Source: Hetaerina americana
Taxonomy: Eukaryota > Arthropoda > Insecta > Odonata > Calopterygidae
DNA: 64,000 nt
Assembly (NCBI GenBank): GCA_022747635.1
Contig: JAKTNV010000011.1
Coordinates: forward strand, 18,187,981 to 18,251,980
Direction of reading: 5' to 3'
The notes under the pieces were generated by a model. It saw nothing but the letters and a program-made list of their open reading frames with translations, ran no database searches and was not told the DNA's origin. A program made the position numbers and the translations under genes. Each line of letters begins with the position of its first letter. Within the stretch, counting starts at the first letter, position 1. Positions 59,201 through 64,000 of this stretch are shown here, in pieces.

Positions 59201-61345
59201 AGGATTGGGAAACTTTTTGTACACAGTAATAAGATTATTTAAGAAACTTGTCTTCACTAGATTTTAAGTAAAGAAGGTTAGCAAGGCAAATGAGGGCCAA
59301 CATTCATAATGAGCTTCCCATTCCAAACATTGCCAACAATTATTAGCAAACAGCAAAATAAAAATGTAACTTTTTAAGTGCAAACTGCAATTCAATGAAA
59401 AATTATGATAGAGTTATCAAGGTCAGGGCAATGACTATTTCTTTTTATGTAGTCAACATGGACTAGCTTGTAATGCAGGATATAAAATGTTGCGATATTT
59501 CAGAAAAGTAAGTTTCACACGAATCAACAGAGGAATGAGCTATTAGACTGTTTCTTTACAATAAGTCAGTATTCTATAGTCAGACAAAATGCCATAGCTA
59601 AAAAGTAGATCAAATGTTTTTGATCCAAAAATTTTCATTGGACTAGCTAAGTGAATACTACCCTCATTATACTAGAATATACCACAATTTAACTTGAGAT
59701 CAAAATTACTAAATAAAAACTAGTTATAATGATATTCCAGAAAAACTTATGCGTAGTCCGCATGAATAGACATCCAATGACTGCCACACTTCCTATTACA
59801 AAATATTAATACTATGTAAATTTTCGTGATCTAAGGCAGAGCAGGCCTCTAATAAGGTGGATAAATTAATATTTTCATGTGAGTTTCACAAATGTAGACA
59901 TCCTAATGGAGTAACAAAACACATACAAAATTATAACAGCTACAAAAACATTTTTATCTCACAAAGTGACATTGGAAAACTCAAGTACACGATGCAAAAA
60001 AAAGGAGCATTCATGGTATTAAAAAAGATTTTCTCTATTTTTACGAAGCCATGGTCTGCATCATGTCTATTGTTAGGCAGCTTGACCACAATTTGAAATC
60101 TGTTTAACTTTTGGAGCAACAAAAATGACAATTTATTTCTGTGAGCTAAGGTTTTAACCAATATCCACCCCTCACTGTATATCCTCTTTCCATTCTTGGT
60201 AGCTGACTCTATTCCTTACATACTCATGGAATGACTCTATGCAATCAGAACTGTATGGAACCAATATATGTAACTGTATAACATATTTTATGCATTTCAT
60301 CTATACAAATCTCCTTTTTATGAGTAATCCATTGAAATTTCAAGGAAATCATATTTCCTTTATGCACAAGAGTAAATAATACCAGTGATATTTGTGCATG
60401 CCATCCATAGTGATATGTCATACTAATCTCTTAAAGTGCTTTCTTACTGTGATTTTTTTTAAATCTGCTGTACTTAATAATGCACCCTAATGGATTATCT
60501 TAGACTTTCCTGGAATACTGAACATTTTAGTGATACTCTACAGCTTCACATACAGGATGCCATTTTCATAAGCCATATTTATTTATACTAATGTACGATT
60601 TTCAACCCAACTAATATAGAAACAATACGGTTTCAAATAAATGCAAATACAAATGGATTGGATGTAACCTTATGATAGAGTTACACTCATTTTCGATGGC
60701 CATAAAAGATAATGCACTTGAATAAAAATATGATAAAGATCTTATTCGAAGAGAAAATTTTAATCTTTATTAATGATCGATTAATTCAGCACAACTTATT
60801 CACTCTATTTCAATATTAGGAAATATAAAATGCATCAGGAAATGACCGCATTAAATTTCAACTTACTGCCACTCTTCCTCACGAGGAGTGTCATTGAAAA
60901 GGAAAGCTTCTTTACTGAGGTCTAATTCTTGAAAACCAATGGCATATATGTCCGGTGGTTCAGGGTCATGTGCAAGCCAATCTGATAAATTCACCGAAGG
61001 AGGTTGCCCGTTTACATTCCAAGTTCCAACATAAACCCTAAATAAAGAAACATAGAATCATCATATTTCACATTATCAACAGGGGAGAGAACAAATCATC
61101 AAATATGAAAAAATCCTGATTATTTATAATTGACAAAACCAAGTGATTGTAAAAATGTGACATGAGTTTTATGGCATATGAAAATATATTCACCAACTTT
61201 ACCTGAACACTTGAGTGTAAGTATAATCATCTTCTTTCATTGTCATCTGATGCCTGATGACAGTTTCTCGAGCTGCTATAGGGGTTGCTCCTTTGGCAAT
61301 ACTTTGACGTGGAACTGCTATGTCTGGGCTCTCCAAGTCATAAAG
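29123..61345 (-). CDS. OCRL: OCRL/INPP5B-type inositol polyphosphate 5-phosphatase, 3' fourteen exons (partial gene)
   Basis: The family removes the 5-phosphate from PI(4,5)P2 and related inositides on endosomal, Golgi and clathrin-coated membranes. Exons, in transcript order: 61345-61203, 61037-60867, 54490-54328, 50606-50428, 48692-48471, 40451-40316, 39232-39053, 36750-36654, 34770-34633, 34519-34422, 34332-34143, 33196-33069, 31322-31211, 29283-29123. All phases match, giving 705 codons plus TGA. Residues 49-338 are the 5-phosphatase, with [38 protein letters not shown] and SDHKPV. Residues about 350-509 are the ASH domain and 525-705 the RhoGAP-like domain. The arginine-finger position reads LFIQPG with no Arg, as in the inactive GAP fold of this family. 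The first visible exon starts in phase 0 inside the protein, so the N-terminus (a PH domain in vertebrate relatives) lies outside the window. Insects usually have one such gene, so OCRL versus INPP5B is not decided here. Confidence 0.94.
29357..29868 (+). mobile_element. Mariner-like transposon remnant with 18-bp perfect terminal inverted repeats
   Basis: GGTTTGTATACAAAGTAT at 29357-29374 is the exact inverse of 29851-29868. Between them, in shifting plus frames, lie the mariner HTH-like [18 protein letters not shown] (29415-29470), a C-terminal [14 protein letters not shown] (29585-29625) and [18 protein letters not shown] (29727-29780). The middle of the transposase, including earlier catalytic Asp residues, is deleted. 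It lies antisense in the last OCRL intron, ending about 75 bp upstream of the last exon. Confidence 0.85.
30240..30890 (+). mobile_element. LINE family B, 3' fragment split by a hairpin insertion
   Basis: In plus frames: [20 protein letters not shown] then [15 protein letters not shown], followed after the insertion by [10 protein letters not shown] and the 3' end GGAGGGCTGCTATTAACTAA. This 3' end also occurs at the end of the minus copy at 31610. RT C-terminal region only. Confidence 0.75.
30434..30569. mobile_element. Hairpin insertion in LINE B
   Basis: About 40-bp arms (30434-30472 against 30479-30517: GAGATGATGACTAC / GTAGTCATCATCTC with CACTAAAT / ATTTAGTG at the loop). TTAAGTGGTCA (30423-30433) and TTAAATGGTCA (30559-30569) look like an 11-bp target duplication, and joining across them restores the LINE reading. 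Confidence 0.65.
31211..31322 (-). CDS. OCRL: OCRL exon m (RhoGAP-like domain)
   Basis: It encodes [20 protein letters not shown], then [17 protein letters not shown], equivalent to the LPxxxRNVFxYLxAFLxELL helix of the family. The donor is G|GTAATA. Confidence 0.95.
31570..32545 (-). mobile_element. LINE family B, RT palm to 3' end
   Basis: Minus strand 32508-32161 encodes [20 protein letters not shown] (RT motif), then [20 protein letters not shown] (FADD catalytic box) and [17 protein letters not shown]. Continuing in other frames: [20 protein letters not shown] and [19 protein letters not shown], ending GGAGGGCTGCAATCAACC. 5' truncated and broken. Confidence 0.85.
33069..33196 (-). CDS. 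OCRL: OCRL exon l (RhoGAP-like domain)
   Basis: It encodes [20 protein letters not shown], then [20 protein letters not shown], the conserved SVAEALxxxLExxxEPxI helix of the OCRL RhoGAP-like fold. The donor is CAG|GTAAAT. Confidence 0.95.
33310..33355. mobile_element. 46-bp palindromic mini-element flanked by TA
   Basis: CAGGGTCGCACCCAA and TTGGGTGCGACCCTG are perfect inverted repeats with a 16-bp spacer. TA lies directly on each side (33308-33309, 33356-33357), the duplication used by Tc1/mariner-type elements. Too short to encode anything. Confidence 0.6.
33545..33720 (+). repeat. Interspersed repeat X, copy 2
   Basis: Same orientation and same order of conserved blocks as 4845-5010. It lies in the OCRL intron between exons k and l. 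Confidence 0.6.
33900..33985 (-). repeat. Penelope-type terminal fragment with decayed hammerhead core
   Basis: Minus strand reads CAGGTCCTGATGATGATATT, then GCATCAAAACCTGGGCTG, parallel to the 58677 copy (CTGATGATG...AATCAAAACCTGGTTG). CTGATGA is intact, but GAAA is AAAA and helix II is poor. Confidence 0.5.
34143..34332 (-). CDS. OCRL: OCRL exon k (start of RhoGAP-like domain)
   Basis: It encodes [20 protein letters not shown] followed by [20 protein letters not shown]. The residue where active RhoGAPs carry the arginine finger is Ile. The donor C|GTATCC is weak, but it fits the split Pro codon and avoids a TAG 24 bases downstream. Confidence 0.92.
34422..34519 (-). CDS. OCRL: OCRL exon j (end of ASH domain)
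   Basis: It encodes [20 protein letters not shown] and then [12 protein letters not shown], matching the SCFG and IPVxKLxxL elements at the ASH-RhoGAP boundary. The acceptor is AATTCCAG and the donor CTC|GTAAGG. Confidence 0.95.
34633..34770 (-). CDS. OCRL: OCRL exon i (ASH domain; GC splice donor)
   Basis: It encodes [20 protein letters not shown] and then [20 protein letters not shown]. It ends ACTG|GCAAGT, a consensus-quality GC donor. Only this junction keeps the split Gly codon in register with the next exon. Confidence 0.94.
34871..35020. mobile_element. Short fold-back element, family of 43859-44241
   Basis: It shares its first 75 bases with the 43.9-kb element (AACTGCAGGAGATGCCGTAA, GAGTCATCCGCTAATGTGCA). 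It then folds into 33-bp arms (ATGCAACAATTTCCAAGTGT / ACACTCTGAAATTGTTGCAT) with a small loop. ATAACTC on both sides (34864-34870, 35021-35027) is a probable target duplication. Confidence 0.7.
35030..36650. other. OCRL intron, nothing recognised
   Basis: AT-rich intronic DNA between exons h and i. No repeats or exons recognised. Confidence 0.3.
36654..36750 (-). CDS. OCRL: OCRL exon h (ASH domain)
   Basis: It encodes [20 protein letters not shown] followed by [12 protein letters not shown], a beta-sandwich piece of the ASH domain. The acceptor is CTTTCAG and the donor G|GTAGGC, ending with the first base of a split Gly codon. Confidence 0.95.
37150..37299. repeat. tRNA-like hairpin with 53-bp arms
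   Basis: 37150-37202 and 37247-37299 are inverted copies with about three mismatches. The inner arm has an A-box-like TAGTTTAGTTGGTAGA. The loop has an anticodon-arm-like CGTCTTTGACCTGAAGACG and a decayed B-box region. It looks like a tRNA-derived head whose 5' part is repeated in inverse. Confidence 0.65.
37393..37680 (+). mobile_element. SINE S1, full length with target duplication
   Basis: Flanked by AGTAGCTAAAC at 37382-37392 and 37681-37691, an 11-bp perfect target duplication. tRNA-like head GTGCGGTGGCTAACATACTG, then CCCGGGTTTGAAACTAG (B box). Body: GATCCCTACTTGATGTGCTT and GATGGGATGTTAAACCGTGG. Tail: ACTACTACT. Confidence 0.85.
39053..39232 (-). CDS. OCRL: OCRL exon g (linker to ASH domain)
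   Basis: It encodes 60 residues starting [20 protein letters not shown], with a short charged helix, and ending DLIIANTGQ, the first strand of the ASH domain. It is phase 0 at both ends (acceptor AATCTTAG, donor CAG|GTAAGA). Confidence 0.95.
40316..40451 (-). CDS. OCRL: OCRL exon f (PAWCDRILW and SDHKPV motifs)
   Basis: It encodes [20 protein letters not shown] and ends [16 protein letters not shown]. These are the last two signature motifs of the inositol 5-phosphatase fold, including the active-site His. The acceptor is TTTTTCAG and the donor GAG|GTAATT, phase 0. Confidence 0.98.
41560..41980 (+). mobile_element. LINE family A, 3' end
   Basis: GGTGTGGAGAAGGATGGAGA, then GAACTGAAGATGGGCTTATA and a terminal CCATCAAAACCTACATTAGC. 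It aligns with 57440-57740 and 49900-49995 and includes the LINE 3' UTR and tail. Confidence 0.65.
43021..43354 (-). mobile_element. SINE S1, full length with target duplication
   Basis: Flanked by GATTTTTGA at 43012-43020 and 43355-43363. The complement has the tRNA-like head, intact B box GGTTCAAATCC (43276-43266), core GATGGGACGTTAAGCTGCGG and a (TAC)n tail (GTAGTAGTAGTAG on plus). The head sequence CATCGAGATGGTGTGGGGGC is partly duplicated at the 5' end. Best-preserved S1 in the window. Confidence 0.88.
43859..44241. mobile_element. Fold-back element with tRNA-like module and 13-bp target duplications
   Basis: GAAGCTGATGAGT flanks it at 43846-43858 and 44242-44254. Two nested perfect 21-bp inverted repeats: 43926-43946 with 44222-44242, and 44063-44083 with 44196-44216. 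Between the outer and inner left arms lies a 72-nt tRNA-like sequence. Shares its left end with 34871-35020. No coding sequence. Confidence 0.85.
43959..44030 (-). tRNA. tRNA-like module or tRNA pseudogene (loop reads GGA)
   Basis: 72 nt on the minus strand with A box TAGCTTAACTGG and B box GGTTCAAATCC. D stem is GCTT/AAGC, anticodon stem CTCGA/TTGAG with loop CCGGATG, T stem CTGGG/CCCAG. The acceptor stem has two mismatches (5:68, 7:66), and the short variable arm does not suit a Ser tRNA. It sits inside a transposable fold-back, so it is probably a mobile tRNA-derived head, not a working tRNA. Confidence 0.6.
44600..46900. other. OCRL intron, nothing recognised
   Basis: AT-rich intronic DNA. 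A GC-richer patch at 46450-46510 resembles 22890-22930 over GCGGCACTCCAAGC but is too short to classify. Confidence 0.3.
46690..47215 (-). mobile_element. Penelope-like element fragment with GIY-YIG end
   Basis: Minus frames over 47215-46970 read [14 protein letters not shown] and then a C-terminal [15 protein letters not shown], matching the GIY-YIG module seen at 3115-3378. Here YVGQT is better kept but frames shift. 46690-46950 looks like the G-rich tail that follows such elements. Confidence 0.65.
48471..48692 (-). CDS. OCRL: OCRL exon e (WLGDLNYR motif)
   Basis: It encodes [20 protein letters not shown], then [15 protein letters not shown]. The GDLNYR motif supplies catalytic Asp and Asn residues in the family. 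The acceptor is CTTACAG and the donor AG|GTACCC, with the Ser codon split. Confidence 0.98.
49720..50005 (+). mobile_element. LINE family A, 3' fragment
   Basis: GGTGATAAGAGGAACTGTTG, GAAGGGAGAACGCTAGGTAT and GTCCATCAAAAATCTACCAT align with the tails at 41800-41980 and 57600-57740. Confidence 0.55.
50428..50606 (-). CDS. OCRL: OCRL exon d
   Basis: It encodes [20 protein letters not shown] and then [27 protein letters not shown] is a catalytic-core motif of inositol 5-phosphatases. The donor is GA|GTAAGT, leaving two bases of a split Asp codon. Confidence 0.97.
51485..51705 (-). mobile_element. SINE S2
   Basis: Complement has the tRNA-like head (TAGTCCAGGGGACAGG, B box GGTTCGATTCCC), then GGCACCCTCAGCTTCACCTG and the GGAAAGGAACTTACC tail block. 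Well-kept B box. Confidence 0.75.
51705..53685. other. OCRL intron, nothing recognised
   Basis: AT-rich intronic DNA. An 80-codon open frame at 52975-53217 has no recognisable motif or splice context and is probably chance. Confidence 0.3.
53690..53945 (-). mobile_element. SINE S2, best copy
   Basis: Complement starts GTGGGTCGCGGTAGTCCAAG with A box TAGTCCAAGGGG (53931-53920) and B box GGTTCAATTCC (53887-53877), a tRNA-derived polymerase III promoter. Body: CAGATCTTCCTGGGAAACCA, then GTGTGAATTTCACACGCCG and GGGCTTAGTACTGGG. Confidence 0.82.
54328..54490 (-). CDS. OCRL: OCRL exon c
   Basis: It encodes [20 protein letters not shown] and, after it, [12 protein letters not shown]. It starts with one base completing a Gln codon and ends in phase 0 at ATG|GTTGGT. 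This is a weak GT donor, but the next exon continues in register with [10 protein letters not shown], which is the conserved junction in the family. Confidence 0.95.
55374..55501 (+). mobile_element. 128-bp hammerhead-bearing element with 13-bp target duplications
   Basis: TCAAAAAAGGACT flanks it at 55361-55373 and 55502-55514. It carries a type I hammerhead-like core (see separate entry) and an AT-rich remainder ending CGAGACCATAGAAT. Probably a solitary terminal repeat of a Penelope-like element, or a small retroelement using the same ribozyme. Confidence 0.7.
55378..55417 (+). ncRNA. Hammerhead ribozyme motif (minimal helix III)
   Basis: GTAC (55378-55381) and GTAC (55414-55417) form helix I. 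CTGATGA lies at 55382-55388, helix II is GATGC/GCATT around CGAA, and GAAA lies at 55404-55407. The palindromic CCGG (55408-55411) forms a minimal helix III, then TA, with the predicted cut after A55413. One extra G next to helix II and a G-U closing pair are imperfections. Palindromic helix III cores in Penelope-like elements are known to work as dimers. Confidence 0.6.
56260..56567 (+). mobile_element. SINE S1, full length with target duplication
   Basis: TTAAAGAACA flanks it at 56250-56259 and 56568-56577. Head GGGATCGAGATGGTGAGGTG, B box GGTTCGAATCCC, core GATGGGACGTTAAGCTGTGG, tail ATACTACTACT. Inserted in LINE A, so it is younger than that copy. Confidence 0.9.
58677..58832. repeat. Head-to-head pair of Penelope-type ends with hammerhead-like cores
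   Basis: Arms 58677-58745 and 58763-58832 are inverted. Plus arm: CTGATGA 58782-58788, helix II GATGT/ACATC, GAAA 58803-58806, then CCCGGCC. Minus arm: CTGATGATGTTGATGTAATA, then AAAACCTGGTTGTAAATAAA, with UUAC/GUAA helix I kept but GAAA changed to AAAA. The arms meet at TGTGTGC...GCACACA. Confidence 0.65.
59000..60860. other. OCRL intron, nothing recognised
   Basis: AT-rich intronic DNA between exons b and c. No repeat or exon recognised. Confidence 0.3.
60867..61037 (-). CDS. OCRL: OCRL exon b (start of 5-phosphatase domain)
   Basis: It encodes [13 protein letters not shown], then [20 protein letters not shown] and [20 protein letters not shown], the first two catalytic-domain motifs. The acceptor is ATTTAG and the donor CA|GTAAGT. 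It ends with two bases of a Gln codon completed by the exon at 54490. Confidence 0.97.
61203..61345 (-). CDS. OCRL: OCRL exon a (linker before the phosphatase domain)
   Basis: The acceptor is a pyrimidine-rich CTCCACAG and the donor is AG|GTAAAG. It encodes 47 residues beginning [12 protein letters not shown] and ending TYTQVF, then AG of a split Arg codon completed by the next exon. It is the most upstream OCRL exon found. The next 2.6 kb holds two LINE fragments and no further exon. Confidence 0.9.
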
Positions 61346-61379
61346 CTGTGGAGAAACAATTAACAGTAACAATAACTAT

Positions 61380-62262
61380 TCCAGCACTTGAGGTGAGTTT
61401 TCGATGGACACCAAATCAACAACATTACATTTCTTTGTCTCTCCTAAGAACACAAAACCTGACATCTGACATTACAGTATGTCCCTCTTCAATTACAAAT
61501 ACTTCTTTCCTCCATTCTGTCCAAAATCCCTATCATATTCCTGCTACTTCCTCCTTTGCCTGAAATTCTCCCCTCTATCACAATCTTCAAAATGCCATTA
61601 CCAATCCTATCGCACTGCATCCACATTTCCTGCCTCTATTAACTATCACCCATGTAATCCTTTCACTTCTTCCATCATGCCCAGCATTTCCTTGCTTGTT
61701 TTCCTTTTGGTCCATTTCAACTTTTCCATTCTACTTTTCAGACACATTTCAAAAGCATCCAATCTACGCCCATCATCTTGATTCAATATCAGTGTTAAAA
61801 CCCACAATACAAAGGCATACTCCACATCAAAGTTTGAATGAGCCTTTTCTTAACATTCTCACTCAATGGCCCTGCATCAATTCCTTTCTTCTGAAAGCTT
61901 CTTTGCCTAATGCAATTCTTTTCCTTGTGTCTTTACTACTTAACCTTAACCCTTCTGAGATAGGTAAACTGCTCCACCTGTTCTAGTTTATGAACACTTT
62001 TTTAAATAGTTAACTTAGATTCCTTCATTATCAAAAACCGTATAACCTTTGTTTTGTTTACATTGATTCAGATCCCATACCATTACAAAGAGTTTCTAAT
62101 GAGCTTGGCAAATGTTTTTAATTCTTTGGCTGACTGACCAAAGCTTAATCATTCAAAAAACCAATTGATTTTAAGAATTCCCATTTGACTTTTATTCCTA
62201 TTTCAAGCAATGGCCATACCTCTTTTACTATTTCTTCCAGGAATATGTTGGGTGCTTATGAT
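61380..62262 (-). mobile_element. LINE family A, 5'-truncated copy
   Basis: Minus frames from 62262: NIFLEEIVKEVWPLLEIGIK, then ALVSQP, then GGTGGAGCAGTTTACCTATC (as in 25213-25232) and the C-terminal region to about 61400. Abuts the A-rich tail of the Jockey-type element. Lies upstream of OCRL exon a. Confidence 0.75.
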
Positions 62263-62263
62263 A

Positions 62264-64000
62264 AAACAACTTTATTATTTTTATTTATTTATTTTTTTGG
62301 AAATAGAACCACTTATAGCAGTAACTTGCCAATTTGAAGTGGATCATGTAATAACATACAAATTAGAACACGTACATACAAAAAAACAAATATTAACAAA
62401 TTAACAACAGAAATGAAAAAGGTCTTCATATTCTCATCTAATTATTGAAAAATAGGACAGAGGGAGGTCAGTAAACATGTTAGAGGAAAGCCTAAAAGGA
62501 GCAATGGAATCAGGGAATGAGTTCAACAAACAGGAGAGATGTGGAAGGAAAGAGAGCGTTTAATTTGTGATAACCTGGGAGTGGGCATGTAGAGCCATGT
62601 GCGGGTGGCTCGTGGAGGAATTTTGAAGTTGATATGGGAGAGCAGTTCAGGGCAGTCAATAAGAGATTTAATAGTGCTCTAAATGAACTTTAAATCAGAT
62701 TTAACCATTTGGTTGGGAAAGTTAGAGGTGGAAAGCGAAGATAAAATTACATCTTTGGATGCATTACAGAGATTGGTGGCCTGGTATTTTACTTAACATT
62801 GACCAGAAGGGTGAGTGAATAAGTCATGAGCGGAAGGACAATCGTACAAAAATATGAGTGCAATGCTCGTGGTTTACTTATTTCCATGAAGTGGTAGAGA
62901 TGGCCTAACAGGGACATAGCTTTATTTCTGACTTCTGTTTGAATGTGCCCATTGAAATTAACTTTAGAATCTGTTCAAATTCCTAGATCCTTTACTGAGG
63001 ACAAGCAATTGAGAAGGATGGAGTTAATAGTATATTGACAGTTAACAGTGTGTTTTCTTAATGAAATTGACATGAAGCTGCATTTACTCAGATTTACTTG
63101 AAGTTCCCACGTATTACACCATTCAGAAGTTTTGTTTAAGGCATCCAGTAGATCATGGTAGTTTGAAACTTTTAGAATTTGCTTAAATACGTTACAGTCA
63201 TCAGCATAAAGAAGGGCATGGGCTTATTAGGGATCAATAAGGGAGGCAAGATGATCAATAAACAGATTGAACAAATAAGGCCCAAGGACACAACCCTGGG
63301 GAACTCCAGATGTTAGTTGACACAGTGAATGTGATACCAAATAGTATTACCTGTTGGGATCTGTTAGTAAGGAAGTTTGAGAGCAGATCAAGAAAAGTAC
63401 TGTTGGCTGAGCTTACGGAGGAGAAGGCAGTGGTTGAGAGAGTCAAATGCTTTCAAGAAGTCAAGAAAGATTGCATCTAGTTGTACATTTTTTGCTATTG
63501 AGGTGACAGAATGGGACTGAAAAACTGCCAAGTTGGTCAGGCATGAACCAATGGGAAGGAAACCATGCTGATTGTTGGACAGAAAAGATGTAAAATAATA
63601 ACAATGGTTTAGAATAATTCTCTTGGCAGCAGTAAAAAGAATGGGAAGAAAGGAGATAGGATGGTAGTTAGAGACATCATTCTTTGGATCAGATTGACGA
63701 ATTGGAATAATGCTAGCTATTTTCCACTGGGTAGGGAAAGTACCAAGGGAAAAGCAGCAATTCAGTAGTAGACTTAAAGGCAAGGCAGGAAAGAATGCAC
63801 AGTTAGGGACGAATATGTGACTAAGACCATTAGGGTCTGGAGAACGATGGATAGGGATTTTGAATAGGCATTCAAAAACCTCCAGATGATTGATCTGTAT
63901 TTAGGAAAGGAAGCGATTAACATAAGGCATAAGGAAGTGAGCATAAGTAAGGGATAGTTCGTTGGAGGCATAAGACATACAAAAGAAATTAAGAGAGTTA
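62264..64000 (-). mobile_element. Jockey/CR1-type non-LTR retrotransposon, running off the window
   Basis: Minus strand RT: PTQWKIASIIPI, NDVSNYHPISFLPILF, FLSNNQHGF, DAIFLDFLKAFDSLNHCLLL (63783-63388 frame), then LYADDCNVFKQI with an intact YADD box near 63180-63220. It ends in an A-rich tail (62300-62264). Stops and frameshifts are present. The 5' part lies beyond the window. Confidence 0.85.

Noticed and set aside
1..64000. CRISPR arrays, operons, rRNA genes
   Set aside because: None seen. The intron-exon structure shows this is eukaryotic nuclear DNA.

Overview
This is an AT-rich eukaryotic window with long introns and many degraded transposable elements. The repeat types fit an arthropod, probably an insect: Penelope-like elements with hammerhead-ribozyme cores, endonuclease-bearing non-LTR retrotransposons, a Jockey/CR1-type LINE, mariner and Tigger remnants, and two tRNA-headed SINE families. 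The species cannot be named from sequence alone.

The one gene that can be named is an OCRL/INPP5B-type inositol polyphosphate 5-phosphatase on the minus strand (61345 down to 29123). Fourteen exons join with perfect phase continuity and give 705 codons plus stop. They cover the 5-phosphatase, ASH and RhoGAP-like domains. The N-terminal exons, including any PH domain, would lie beyond position 64000. One intron has a GC-AG splice pair.

On the plus strand, 6188-21633 carries a probable second gene of up to nine small exons. They start at an ATG just downstream of a CpG-rich block, keep phase throughout and end at a stop, giving about 193 residues. I do not recognise the protein. The middle exons are convincing. 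Exon 3, which touches a SINE, and the last exon are weaker.

The rest is mobile DNA. LINE family A (APE endonuclease plus RT) has pieces at 3.7, 13.8, 23.4-25.6, 41.6, 49.7, 55.2-57.8 and 61.4-62.3 kb. LINE family B lies at 30.2 and 31.6-32.5 kb. A Jockey/CR1-type element runs off the right edge. Penelope-like GIY-YIG fragments are at 3.1 and 47 kb. SINE S1 (tRNA head, (TAC)n tail, 9-11 bp target duplications) and SINE S2 each occur several times. A mariner remnant with 18-bp perfect inverted repeats lies in the last OCRL intron. A Tigger/pogo-like transposase remnant at 43.8-44.6 kb is split by a nested fold-back element.

The most unusual material is a set of hairpin elements. A fold-back family carries a 72-nt tRNA-like module and has target duplications. 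A 128-bp unit carries a hammerhead core with a palindromic CCGG helix III and 13-bp target duplications. There are inverted pairs of Penelope-type ends, a 53-bp-arm tRNA-like hairpin and a 46-bp palindrome flanked by TA. A 555-bp unannotated repeat also occurs in two inverted copies 24 kb apart.
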